This document shows, in pieces, positions 15,612 through 23,630 of a stretch of 29,822 bases of DNA. This DNA comes from an uncultured Trueperaceae bacterium (GTDB taxonomy: Bacteria > Deinococcota > Deinococci > Deinococcales > Trueperaceae). The stretch covers positions 1 to 29,822 of the forward strand of contig CALCHY010000115.1 in assembly GCA_937907415.1 (NCBI GenBank), written 5' to 3'. A program made the position numbers and the translations under genes. The first letter of the stretch is position 1, and every line of letters starts with the position of its first letter. The notes under the pieces were generated by a model, which was not told the origin of the DNA, searched no databases, and saw only the letters and a list, made by a program, of their open reading frames with translations.

Positions 15612-16672
15612 GACTCTCCAGTCCCTTCAGCCAGCGCCACCTCTATGCGCCTGCGCAGCAGCGCCGCGTTCCCTAGCCGCCTCCTCAAATTCTCCTCGAG
15701 GGCGCGCACGGGCAAGAGTTGCTGCGGCGCGCGCGCGTCCTGATGAGCGCGCGTGGCGAAACGCGGGAGGTAGCTGGCGCTCCAATCTGCCACTTGCCGC
15801 GCCGCGCCTAGCGTCGCGCTCGGCTCCTCACCAGCATGCGCCTGCAGGCGCACGGCGCCCGCCAGCGAGTGGAGCCACGGCCGCGGGTCGCGGAGTCGCA
15901 AGTACCACTCGAAGCGGGCGTGAGGTCCTGACCCTACGACGTAGATGGGTGAGCGTTCACCCTCCTCGAGGGCGCGCACGGCCGCGAACGCCGCGGGCGG
16001 CAGGCGCTGCTGCTGCAGGCTCTTGAGGTAACCGACGACGCGTTCGTCTGCTCCGAGGAGCGGCCGCGGGCCGTCGCAGACGAGCAACGCGCCGCCAGCC
16101 ACCTGCTCAGCCGCCGCGTCATGCGCCAAGGTCCGCCGCAGCCTCGTCGCCATCCGGCTCTCGGCCTCGCGCATGAGCCGCTGCAGCTCGTCGACGGGCG
16201 CCTGCTGGTCGTCGCCCTTGGCCGCCACCATGCGGTAAACGAGCGCTTGAGCGCCCGCCATGCTGCGCACCTCGAGGTCAGGTTCCTTCAAGCGGTCGGT
16301 CGCGATGGCGCACCAGCGCTCCACGACCGGCTCGATCGCCGCGCGCGCAACGGTACCGCCAGCTGGGCTGCACTCGACGGCGCCAACGGCGCAACTCCCG
16401 AGCGCGGCGAACGTCTGTCCGTCGCTGTCGTCTAGCAGCCCGCGCGCCTCGATCCTGCGCACCCCGTCCAAGAACAGGACCTTCGAGATGGCGGCAGGTG
16501 CGGTGGGGCGCAGCCCACGCCAGGCGTCGAGCGGCACCTCTATCTCTACGGCCCTGCTGTCCAGCGTGTTGGCGGCAGTCTCGCCCTCGCCCTGCTCCTG
16601 ACCGGTGTCCTGCCATGAGCCGCCGTAGCCGACGCCCCACGGTTCGAGGCGCAGCCGCCTCCGCGCCTCCAC
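15608..16672 (-). CDS. nurA: NurA-family 5'-3' nuclease, partner of HerA
   Basis: A 354-aa NurA-domain nuclease that resects DNA ends with HerA. Motifs of the RNase H-like core are present: KVLFLDGVRRIEAR (64-77) with the metal-binding Asp69, LLVCDGPR (196-203) with Asp200, VVGYLKSLQ (212-220), and WYLRLRDPRPWL near 256-267. The N-terminal LRLEPWGVGYGGS is the typical opening of bacterial NurA. I place the start at the GTG at 16672, whose first base is shared with the last base of the acylase stop (TAGTG). Reading further upstream in frame adds 53 residues with no family resemblance that lie entirely inside the acylase gene. This start and the 4-nt overlap with herA make acylase-nurA-herA a tightly coupled set. 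Confidence 0.88.
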   Translation of the reverse strand: MEARRRLRLEPWGVGYGGSWQDTGQEQGEGETAANTLDSRAVEIEVPLDAWRGLRPTAPAAISKVLFLDGVRRIEARGLLDDSDGQTFAALGSCAVGAVECSPAGGTVARAAIEPVVERWCAIATDRLKEPDLEVRSMAGAQALVYRMVAAKGDDQQAPVDELQRLMREAESRMATRLRRTLAHDAAAEQVAGGALLVCDGPRPLLGADERVVGYLKSLQQQRLPPAAFAAVRALEEGERSPIYVVGSGPHARFEWYLRLRDPRPWLHSLAGAVRLQAHAGEEPSATLGAARQVADWSASYLPRFATRAHQDARAPQQLLPVRALEENLRRRLGNAALLRRRIEVALAEGTGES

Positions 16673-19065
16673 TAGCGCGGCTGCAGGCGCAGCGTGCCGA
16701 TCGCGCCCTTCTCGGCCGCGGCGCGGTCGACGCGCATCGGCAGCATGGTGCCTTGCTGCCAGCGCTCGAGGTAATCGCGGTAGCGGCGGGAGATGAGGTT
16801 GCCAGATTGGCCGGTGCCGTGGATGAACCACCCACCGCCGCTTGCCAGGTCGTAAACGCTGCGGTAGCCGGGGCCGTGCGTCTGCTCGAAGGAGCCGAAC
16901 TTCAGTCCGAAGCCTGCCGCGTTGACGCTGAAGCCGTCGCCGCCATTGCCGACCTTCAAGTTGGCGAGCGAGCTAAGCACTGGGATGCCGCCAAGCACGT
17001 CATGGTCGTGCACGGCCTGGTGCGCCTTGCCCCAGCTCCACTTCGTGGAATCGGCCCCGAAGGCCCCGACCAACTCGTTCCAGGCAGCGTCGAGCGCGAG
17101 CGCCGCCATCTGCTCGCACGACTCGATGCCGGTCGTGGTTAGGTCGTCGCACCAGTCTGGCTTGCCCGCCAAGATGGCGCGCGTGAGTTCTGGACGCAAG
17201 TTGAAGAAGTTGGAGGCGACGCTGCCGAGGTCGTCGCGGTAGAGCGAGTAAGCGAACTGGCGGTACCACGCCGCGAACGCGAGTGGCGCGCGGCCCTCCG
17301 CCGTCATGTTGCCGTCGAAGCCAACGAGCAGCGCTTGCAGCTTCTTGGCGCCATCGCTTGCCGCTGGAGCGTTCTGCGCGAGGGGCACGAACTCGCGTGC
17401 CATCAACGACACTTGATCGAGCTGTGTGGCGACCGAGTAGTCGACCGTGGCGAGCGCCTGCGCGTCGAGCAGGTCATTGATGCGCTCGGCGCGGTACGGC
17501 GCGGTCCAGTCTGACGTCAGGTAGTGAGGGTAGTCGTCCGGCACCATGCGTTGGTTGGCAGTAACGATGCGCCCGCTAGCCGGTTGCAGCACGTGCGGCA
17601 ACTCGTCGAACGGCACCATGCCTAGCCAGTCGCCCTCGCCCGTCCAACCGCGCGTTGGCACAGCGCCCGTGCCAGAGGCCCTGATCGGCACGAACGCCGG
17701 GGCGTAGTACGCCACCACCCCGTCCACGTCGGCGTACACGATGTTCTGCATCGGTGCAACGAAGAGCTCGAGAGCCGATCGGAACTCGCCGTAACTCGTG
17801 GCCGTGTTCATGCCAAGGACGGCCTCGATGGTTCTGTCACCCGGCTCGAGCGCCGTCCAGGCGAACGCAAGCACGGTGTCCTTCCCGCCGAGCGGCCCCG
17901 CGGCCGCCTCCTGCGAGCGCGAGTCGACGTCGGAGATGACCGGGCCGTGGCGTGTGCTCCTGACTTGCAGCACGACGTCGGCCTCGCCCTTCACCTTGAT
18001 CGTCTCCTGGCGCACGGTGAACGCCTCTGAGCCGGTCGGCGTCAGATAACGCCCGGCGTCCGCTGGGTCGAGCCGCTCGAGGTAGAGGTCCTGCACGTCG
18101 GCGCCGTTGTTGGTGAAACCCCACGCGTGATGGTCGGTGCGGCCGAGGAGAACGGCTGGCGTGCCAGGCAACGAGGCGCCGATAACGTTGACGCCCGGGG
18201 CGACGAGGTGCGCGAAGTACCACAGCGACGGCGCCTGCAGGCTGAGGTGCGGGTCGTTGGCGAGGAGCGGGTAGCCGCTAGCGGTCTTGTCACCAGCCAA
18301 CACCCAGTTGTTCGAACCGTAACCGTCAGGTTTAGGCGGCCCGGCCAGGGCTAGGAGGCCAGTTACGTCTAGGTCCTCGAGGTAGTCGGCGATGCCTGGC
18401 GGCACGATCACCGTGCTCGCATCGTCATAGCCAGGCCACAACTCCTTGATCATGCCCTCGACGTCGCCGCTTCCTAGCTGCTTGACGAGTTGGGCGCGGA
18501 GCAGCTCGTCACTCCAGTTGTCGCCGAGGTCCCACGCCATCATCTTGGCCCACACGAGGACGTCTACCGCCTCGAACTCATCAGGCTCGAAGCCAAGGAG
18601 GAGGAACTCGACGGGCAGGGCGCCCCTGCGCTGCGCCAAGTAGGCGTTGATGCCTGCAACGTACGCGTCGATCAGGTCTCGAGCGGTGCCAGACAGCGCC
18701 TCGAGGCCGCTCTCAGCCGCTTGCTTGACCCCGAGCGTACGGATGAACTTGTCAGTACCTAGCGTGGCCGAGCCGATGACCTCAGAGAGCCTGCCGCTGC
18801 CGACGCGGCGCTGGAACTCCATCTGCCACAAGCGGTCCTGGGCGTGGACGAAGCCGAGCCCGAAGACGGCGTCCGCGTGGCTGGCTGCGTAGATATGCGG
18901 GATGGCGTCGGCGTCACGCACGATCTCGATCTCGCCACTAGGGCCGGATACGGTTATCTCGCCAGAGACCTTCGGCAGGGAGGAGCGCAGGTAGATGAAG
19001 CCAGCGCCCACCACGACGACGATGAGTAGTAGTAAGACGATGACGATCCGACCAAGAGTTCTCAC
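16672..19065 (-). CDS. Penicillin acylase family N-terminal-nucleophile hydrolase, secreted or membrane-anchored
   Basis: A 797-aa precursor of the penicillin acylase / aculeacin / acyl-homoserine-lactone acylase family, which cleaves amide bonds after autocatalytic maturation. An N-terminal hydrophobic segment (residues 5-26, mostly Ile/Val/Leu) directs export or anchors it in the membrane. The alpha-chain region includes DADAIPHIYA and GFVHAQDRLWQMEFQRR. The cleavage site GSNNWVLAGDKT places the catalytic Ser at 251, which becomes the new N-terminus of the beta chain. Downstream are LLANDPHL, WGFTNNGADVQDLY and TANQRM, all family motifs. It starts with GTG behind a GAGGGGTGAG Shine-Dalgarno-like run. 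Physiological substrate unknown; cell-wall-type or signal amides are possible. Its stop overlaps the nurA start. Confidence 0.9.
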   Translation of the reverse strand: MRTLGRIVIVLLLLIVVVVGAGFIYLRSSLPKVSGEITVSGPSGEIEIVRDADAIPHIYAASHADAVFGLGFVHAQDRLWQMEFQRRVGSGRLSEVIGSATLGTDKFIRTLGVKQAAESGLEALSGTARDLIDAYVAGINAYLAQRRGALPVEFLLLGFEPDEFEAVDVLVWAKMMAWDLGDNWSDELLRAQLVKQLGSGDVEGMIKELWPGYDDASTVIVPPGIADYLEDLDVTGLLALAGPPKPDGYGSNNWVLAGDKTASGYPLLANDPHLSLQAPSLWYFAHLVAPGVNVIGASLPGTPAVLLGRTDHHAWGFTNNGADVQDLYLERLDPADAGRYLTPTGSEAFTVRQETIKVKGEADVVLQVRSTRHGPVISDVDSRSQEAAAGPLGGKDTVLAFAWTALEPGDRTIEAVLGMNTATSYGEFRSALELFVAPMQNIVYADVDGVVAYYAPAFVPIRASGTGAVPTRGWTGEGDWLGMVPFDELPHVLQPASGRIVTANQRMVPDDYPHYLTSDWTAPYRAERINDLLDAQALATVDYSVATQLDQVSLMAREFVPLAQNAPAASDGAKKLQALLVGFDGNMTAEGRAPLAFAAWYRQFAYSLYRDDLGSVASNFFNLRPELTRAILAGKPDWCDDLTTTGIESCEQMAALALDAAWNELVGAFGADSTKWSWGKAHQAVHDHDVLGGIPVLSSLANLKVGNGGDGFSVNAAGFGLKFGSFEQTHGPGYRSVYDLASGGGWFIHGTGQSGNLISRRYRDYLERWQQGTMLPMRVDRAAAEKGAIGTLRLQPR

Positions 19066-19191
19066 TTGCTCACCCCTCGAGTAGCTAGTTGGTGCTCCGT
19101 TGCAGTGCGGTTGAACAGTGCCTCACATCTTAGCGGAGGCGCTCGACGCGCGGACTGACATACACTGGCCTGTACACGGCACAACGCGGCG

Positions 19192-19200
19192 TGCTAGAGT
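19192..19200 (+). promoter_or_regulatory. Extended -10 promoter of rplM-rpsI
   Basis: TGC followed by TAGAGT (19195-19200) forms an extended -10. TGTACA (19171-19176), 18 nt upstream, is a weak -35 candidate. This implies a leader of about 50 nt before the rplM start. The gap 19066-19191 also has to carry the divergent acylase promoter, which I cannot place with confidence. Confidence 0.45.
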
Positions 19201-19257
19201 CCCCTTTGGCATCAAGTTTTGTCGCCCCGATCAGACCGACAAAGCATTCGCTAGGAC

Positions 19258-19692
19258 GTGACTACCTTGAAGACTTACTTTCCAACCGAGCTCGACCACG
19301 ACTGGGTCGTCATTGACGCCGCCGGCCAGCGGGTCGGACGGCTCGCTACTCAGATCGCTTCCGTGTTGAAGGGCAAGCACAAGCCCACTTACACGCCTAA
19401 CCAGCCAGGCGGTGACTTCGTCATCGTCATCAACGCCGAGAAGGTGCAGTTCACCGGCCGTAAGCTCGACCAGAAGGTCTACCGCCGCTACACCGGATAC
19501 CAAGGCGGCCTTCGGGAGACCACCGCGCGCGAGATGCTCGACAAGCACCCCGTCCGCGTTCTGGAGCACGCCGTCTGGGGCATGTTGCCCAAGACCCGCA
19601 TGGGGCGCCGTCTCATCCGTCGCCTCAAGGTGTACGCCGGCGAGGCGCACCCGCACGTCGCCCAGCAGCCCAAGAAGTTGGAGTTGGCTTGA
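19258..19692 (+). CDS. rplM: 50S ribosomal protein L13
   Basis: A 144-aa large-subunit ribosomal protein that binds 23S rRNA early in assembly. Signatures: [30 protein letters not shown] near the N-terminus (written here as one conserved block around residues 14-43), [21 protein letters not shown], and the C-terminal [26 protein letters not shown]. Length matches the family. The start is a GTG at 19258 behind a short AGGA; no in-frame ATG is available near the N-terminus. The stop shares bases with the rpsI start (TGATG), the conserved rplM-rpsI operon order. Confidence 0.98.
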   Translation: MTTLKTYFPTELDHDWVVIDAAGQRVGRLATQIASVLKGKHKPTYTPNQPGGDFVIVINAEKVQFTGRKLDQKVYRRYTGYQGGLRETTAREMLDKHPVRVLEHAVWGMLPKTRMGRRLIRRLKVYAGEAHPHVAQQPKKLELA

Positions 19693-20078
19693 TGGATCAG
19701 TTCTACGGTACCGGCCGCCGCAAGGAAGCCGTCGCCCGCGTGTTCCTGCGCCCAGGCAACGGCCGCATCTCGGTCAACGGCCGTGAGTTCCAGGAGTACT
19801 TCCGCGGCATCCTGGCGGGCGTGCAGGCCCTTGAACCACTGAAGGACACGAACACCGCCGGTCGCTACGATGCGTACATCACCGTCAAGGGCGGCGGGCC
19901 AAGCGGCCAGGCTGACGCCATCAAACTAGGTGTCGCTCGTGCGCTCCTCAAAGTCGACCCGAACTACCGCCCCGTGCTCAAGGACAAGGGCCACCTCACG
20001 CGCGACGCGCGTATCGTCGAGCGCAAGCTTTACGGCCTCAAGAAGGCACGGCGCGCGCCGCAGTACAGCAAGCGCTAA
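19692..20078 (+). CDS. rpsI: 30S ribosomal protein S9
   Basis: A 128-aa small-subunit protein whose C-terminal tail reaches the decoding centre. It contains [20 protein letters not shown] at the N-terminus, [20 protein letters not shown] in the centre, and the universal C-terminal ending [12 protein letters not shown], where the last Lys-Arg contacts P-site tRNA. The ATG at 19692 overlaps the rplM stop by one base; an in-frame TTG one codon earlier lies inside rplM and is less likely. Confidence 0.98.
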   Translation: MDQFYGTGRRKEAVARVFLRPGNGRISVNGREFQEYFRGILAGVQALEPLKDTNTAGRYDAYITVKGGGPSGQADAIKLGVARALLKVDPNYRPVLKDKGHLTRDARIVERKLYGLKKARRAPQYSKR

Positions 20079-20126
20079 GTATTCGAACGTCGGGCCACCC
20101 CTGACGAAGGCAAGGTTGAACTACAG

Positions 20127-20161
20127 GCGAGGCGCTCCACTAAGGCGCCTCGCTTCTTCTT
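20127..20161 (+). terminator. Rho-independent terminator after rpsI
   Basis: A perfect 9-bp stem, GCGAGGCGC (20127-20135) and GCGCCTCGC (20145-20153), has a 9-nt loop and a TTCTTCTT tail. It closes the rplM-rpsI operon about 50 nt after the S9 stop. Confidence 0.85.
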
Positions 20162-20210
20162 ACCAGTGCGTGGCCCCTATGCGCCGTAACGCACTTAGGA
20201 GGCCACCCAC

Positions 20211-21014
20211 GTGAGCGTCATCCAAGCAGCGGTATTGGGCATCGTCCAGGGGCTCACCGAGTTCCTGCCGGTCTCGAGCTCGGGTCACCTCGTGCTGGCC
20301 CACTATTTCCTCGGTTGGGGCGAGAACCTCGGCCTCTGGGTCGACATCGCCACCAACACGGGCACGCTCCTCGCCGTGCTCATCTACCTGCGGCGCGACG
20401 TCGCCTCCGCGCTAGGCGGCTTCGTGCGCGGACTGGGCTCCGCGGACGCCAGGCGCGAGCCAGGTTGGCGCCTCGCCATCCTCGTCCTCGTTGGCTCCAT
20501 CCCGACCGCCATCCTCGCGCTGCTGTTCAAGCCGCTCTTCGAGCATTTCAACGCGCCGCTGCCCGTTGCCATCGGCTTGGCGGTCACGGGCTTCATCCTC
20601 TGGTTCGCCCCGCGGCAGGGCGGAAAGCACGAGGTGCGCGAGGTGACTTACAAGGACGCCCTCGTCGGCGGTCTCGTGCAGGGCCTCGCCGTTGTCCCGG
20701 GCATCTCACGCAGCGGGTCGACCATCTCAGCGCTCCTGTGGCGCGGCGTTGACAAGGACCTAGCGCCCCGCCTCTCGTTCCTCCTCTACCTCGTCGTTTC
20801 ATTCGGCGTCGCCATCTTAGGAGCGAGCGACGTGCTGGCAGCAGACGTCGAGGTCCTCCCGCTCGTCGTCATGGTCGCGACTTCGTTCGTAGTCGGTTAC
20901 TTGGCCTTGATGGTCGTGTTCGCGGTCCTGCGTCGCGGGCAGTTCCGTATCTTCTCGCCTTACTTGTGGGCGGTTTCCGCCTTCACGCTCGTCTACCTCG
21001 CCGTCACCCGCTGA
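20211..21014 (+). CDS. uppP: Undecaprenyl-diphosphate phosphatase
   Basis: A 267-aa polytopic membrane protein (BacA family) that dephosphorylates undecaprenyl diphosphate to regenerate the lipid carrier for peptidoglycan and other envelope polymers; it also gives bacitracin tolerance. The two signature motifs are intact: GIVQGLTEFLPVSSSGH (10-26), with Glu17 and the Ser-rich loop, and PGISRSGSTI (163-172), with the catalytic Arg167. About seven to eight hydrophobic segments are visible. The GTG start has AGGAGG (20197-20202) eight nt upstream. It stands between the ribosomal-protein terminator and the gltX promoter, so it may be a single-gene unit; its promoter is not evident in the 50 nt after the terminator. 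Confidence 0.96.
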   Translation: MSVIQAAVLGIVQGLTEFLPVSSSGHLVLAHYFLGWGENLGLWVDIATNTGTLLAVLIYLRRDVASALGGFVRGLGSADARREPGWRLAILVLVGSIPTAILALLFKPLFEHFNAPLPVAIGLAVTGFILWFAPRQGGKHEVREVTYKDALVGGLVQGLAVVPGISRSGSTISALLWRGVDKDLAPRLSFLLYLVVSFGVAILGASDVLAADVEVLPLVVMVATSFVVGYLALMVVFAVLRRGQFRIFSPYLWAVSAFTLVYLAVTR

Positions 21015-21083
21015 GCCGCGAGCGGCCACCGGAAAACGCGCCGGGGACGCTGGGCGCGACGTTTCACGCACTGCAAGCCGGGC

Positions 21084-21110
21084 TATGATGCCGGCATAGG
21101 AGGCGCCTCC
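21084..21110 (+). promoter_or_regulatory. gltX promoter -10 and Shine-Dalgarno within a palindrome
   Basis: TATGAT (21084-21089) is a good -10 box with only a weak -35 (GTTTCA, 21061-21066). The Shine-Dalgarno AGGAGG (21098-21103) overlaps a perfect 12-nt palindrome GGAGGCGCCTCC (21099-21110) that touches the ATG. With the start site near 21096, the leader would be only about 15 nt. The palindrome could mask the ribosome site by intermolecular or local pairing, but this is speculative. Confidence 0.5.
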
Positions 21111-22688
21111 ATGGAAGTCGTCACCAGGATCGCACCCTCACCGACGGGGGACCCGCACGTCGGCACGGCCTACATCGGGCTTTTCAACTACGCGTTCGCC
21201 AAGCGTTACGGTGGGCGCTTCATATTCCGGCTGGAAGACACTGACCGCCAGCGGTTCCAGGCTGGCGCAGAGGCGCGCATACTCGAGATGTTCACGTGGC
21301 TAGGCATCACGCCGGACGAGAGCCCCGAACTCGGAGGGCCGAACGGCCCGTACCGCCAGAGCGAACGCCTGGACATCTACCACCAGCACGTGGACAAACT
21401 CCTCGAGTCAGGCCACGCTTACCGCGCGTTCGAGACCTCTGAGGAGCTTGACGCCATGCGCACCGAGCAGAAGCGCCACGCGCAACCTCTCGGCTACGAC
21501 GGCCGCGGCCGCACCATGCCCGCCGCGGAACAGGCGCGGCGCCACGCCGCTGGCGAGGCCAACGTCGTGCGCCTCATCACGCCAGACGACGGGTCAACGA
21601 CGTTCGTCGACCGGCTGCGCGGCGACGTGACCATCCCCAACTCCGAGATCCGCGACCCCGTGCTCATGAAGAGCGACGGCTACCCCACCTACCACATGGC
21701 CAACGTCGTCGACGACCACCTGATGGGTGTCACCCACGTGATCCGCGCCGAGGAGTGGGTCACTAGCACGCCCATCCACGTCCTCCTCTACCAGGCGTTC
21801 GGGTGGACCCTGCCTGAGTTCATCCACATGCCGCTCCTGCGCAACCCGGACCACAGCAAGGTCAGCAAGCGCAAGCTCGACACGTCGGTCGACTCCTACC
21901 GCCAACAGGGTTACTTGGCAGAGGCGCTCCTCAACTTCCTCGCCAACATGGGTTGGAGCATGCCGGACGGCCGCGAGTACTTCAGCGTGGCAGACATGAT
22001 CAAGGAGTTCGACATCGACCGCGTTTCGCTTGGCGGCCCCGTGTTCGACCTCAAGAAACTTCGCAACGTCAACGCCAAGTACCTGCGCGACTTCCTCAGC
22101 CTCGAAGAGGTAGCGCGCCGCCTTGCCCCGCTCTTGGAGGGCGAGGGTTACGACGTGCAGGACGAGGATTACCTCCTCGACATCGTGGACATCCTGCGTC
22201 CACGCGCCGAGACCCTAAGTGAGATCGTCGAGCAAGCCGGGTACTTCTTCGCCACCACGTTGCGTTACGACGAGCCGGCCCGCAAGCAGCTCGCCGCCGG
22301 GCAGTCGTTCCTGCAGGACGTCGAGCGCGAGCTGTCGATCCTCGAGTTCTTCGATTACGACGGTGTGGACGACATGCTACGCGACTACGTTCAGGCGCAG
22401 GCGGTGCCGATGGGCAAGGTGCTCATGCCCTTGCGCGCGGCGCTTACCGGCACGACGAACGCTCCTGGCGTCACCGACCTGATCGTCACGCTCGGCAAAC
22501 GCGAGTCGCTTAGGCGCATCGGCCAGGCCCTCACGTTCATCGACGCTGGATTGCCTGACGACGACCCGCAACGCCTCATCGACGAGGAGAAGGCGCGCAA
22601 GGCTGCCGCGGCAGCTGCCGCCAAGAGCCGCGTCAAGAGCCACGGCGCGCCGGCCGTTCGCGCCGCCGAAGGCGAAGGAAGCAGATGA
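21111..22688 (+). CDS. gltX: Glutamyl-tRNA synthetase
   Basis: A 525-aa class I synthetase that charges tRNA-Glu. Its HIGH-type motif is PSPTGDPHVGTAY (9-21, with HVGT), and the KMSKS-type motif is SKVSKRK (249-255). Other family blocks are RLEDTDRQR (40-48), GVTHVIRAEEW (206-216) and MPLLRN before the KMSKS loop. The C-terminal helical anticodon-binding domain reaches about 495 and is followed by an Ala/Lys/Arg-rich tail of about 30 residues that looks disordered. From sequence alone I cannot tell whether it is discriminating or also mischarges tRNA-Gln; the GlnRS-type identity elements in the two tRNA-Gln genes here hint at a separate GlnRS. Its stop overlaps the ftsY start by 4 nt. Confidence 0.97.
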   Translation: MEVVTRIAPSPTGDPHVGTAYIGLFNYAFAKRYGGRFIFRLEDTDRQRFQAGAEARILEMFTWLGITPDESPELGGPNGPYRQSERLDIYHQHVDKLLESGHAYRAFETSEELDAMRTEQKRHAQPLGYDGRGRTMPAAEQARRHAAGEANVVRLITPDDGSTTFVDRLRGDVTIPNSEIRDPVLMKSDGYPTYHMANVVDDHLMGVTHVIRAEEWVTSTPIHVLLYQAFGWTLPEFIHMPLLRNPDHSKVSKRKLDTSVDSYRQQGYLAEALLNFLANMGWSMPDGREYFSVADMIKEFDIDRVSLGGPVFDLKKLRNVNAKYLRDFLSLEEVARRLAPLLEGEGYDVQDEDYLLDIVDILRPRAETLSEIVEQAGYFFATTLRYDEPARKQLAAGQSFLQDVERELSILEFFDYDGVDDMLRDYVQAQAVPMGKVLMPLRAALTGTTNAPGVTDLIVTLGKRESLRRIGQALTFIDAGLPDDDPQRLIDEEKARKAAAAAAAKSRVKSHGAPAVRAAEGEGSR

Positions 22689-23620
22689 GTTGGTTCGATC
22701 GCCTACGTAGCGGCCTTAACCGCACACGTGCAGCCACGTTCGGTGGCGGCCAGGGCACCGCCTGGGAGATGGACTGGGAGGACCTCGAGGTGGCGCTGAT
22801 CAGCGCCGACGTAGGCGGCAAACTGGCCGCGCAGGTCGTCGCCGAGGCCAAGAAGGAGCGCGAGCGCGGCACCCCGTTCCGCGAAGCGCTCGAAGTGGCG
22901 CTCCTCGACCAACTAGAGCCGGACCGCATGCGCCAGAAGCTGCGCCGCGTCGGGTTCACGCTCGACGTCACTCGCAACGTCGTCGAGCCGGCAGGCAAGG
23001 TCGTCATGGTCGTCGGCGTGAACGGCGTCGGCAAGACGACGACGATCGCCAAGCTCGGCAACTACTACCGCTCGCATGGGCGCAGCGTGATGTTCGCGGC
23101 AGGCGACACCTTCCGCGCGGCAGGCAGCGCCCAGTTGGCCGTGTGGGGTGAGCGTCTCGGCATCCCGACCGTCACCGGCCCGGACGGCGCTGACCCCGGC
23201 GCCGTAGCGTTCGACGCCGCCCAGCAACGCAAGGCGCGCGGCAGCGACCTGCTCCTGGTAGACACAGCCGGCCGCCTGCACACCAAGCACAACCTCATGG
23301 AAGAGCTGAAGAAGGTCAAGCGCGTCATCGCCAAAGCGGACGAGCGCGAACCGCGGGACACCTGGCTCGTGCTCGACGCCGTGACGGGCCAGAACGGGCT
23401 CGAGCAGGCGCGCAAGTTCCACGACGCCGTCACGCTTACGGGCGTCATCGTCACTAAGCTGGACGGCACCGCGAAGGGCGGCATACTGCTGCCGATCACG
23501 CGCGAGCTCGGCATACCCATCAAGTTCATCGGCGTCGGCGAAGCTCAAGACGACCTCCAGCCGTACGACGCGGCGGCGTTCGTGCGCGCCCTCCTCGACA
23601 TGCCGCCGGTCGCCGCATGA
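22685..23620 (+). CDS. ftsY: Signal recognition particle receptor FtsY
   Basis: A 311-aa SRP-receptor GTPase that docks Ffh-ribosome complexes at the membrane for co-translational insertion. It has the N domain (about 25-100) and G domain: GVNGVGKTTTIAKL (111-124), DTFRAAGSAQL (141-151), LLLVDTAGRLHTKHNLMEEL, VTKLDGTAKGG, and the closing FIGVGEAQDDLQPYDAAAFVRALL. The acidic A domain of E. coli FtsY is absent; instead it begins directly with a basic amphipathic helix (MSWFDRLRSGLNRTR) suited to membrane contact. Such short forms are common outside enterobacteria. It starts inside the gltX stop (ATGA), so expression is coupled. Confidence 0.97.
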   Translation: MSWFDRLRSGLNRTRAATFGGGQGTAWEMDWEDLEVALISADVGGKLAAQVVAEAKKERERGTPFREALEVALLDQLEPDRMRQKLRRVGFTLDVTRNVVEPAGKVVMVVGVNGVGKTTTIAKLGNYYRSHGRSVMFAAGDTFRAAGSAQLAVWGERLGIPTVTGPDGADPGAVAFDAAQQRKARGSDLLLVDTAGRLHTKHNLMEELKKVKRVIAKADEREPRDTWLVLDAVTGQNGLEQARKFHDAVTLTGVIVTKLDGTAKGGILLPITRELGIPIKFIGVGEAQDDLQPYDAAAFVRALLDMPPVAA

Positions 23621-23630
23621 TGGGCCTGCA

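Noticed and set aside
16675..16831. In-frame N-terminal extension of NurA
   Set aside because: His/Pro/Arg-rich residues with no NurA similarity lie inside the acylase gene; the family-typical start LRLEPWG lies just after the GTG at 16672.
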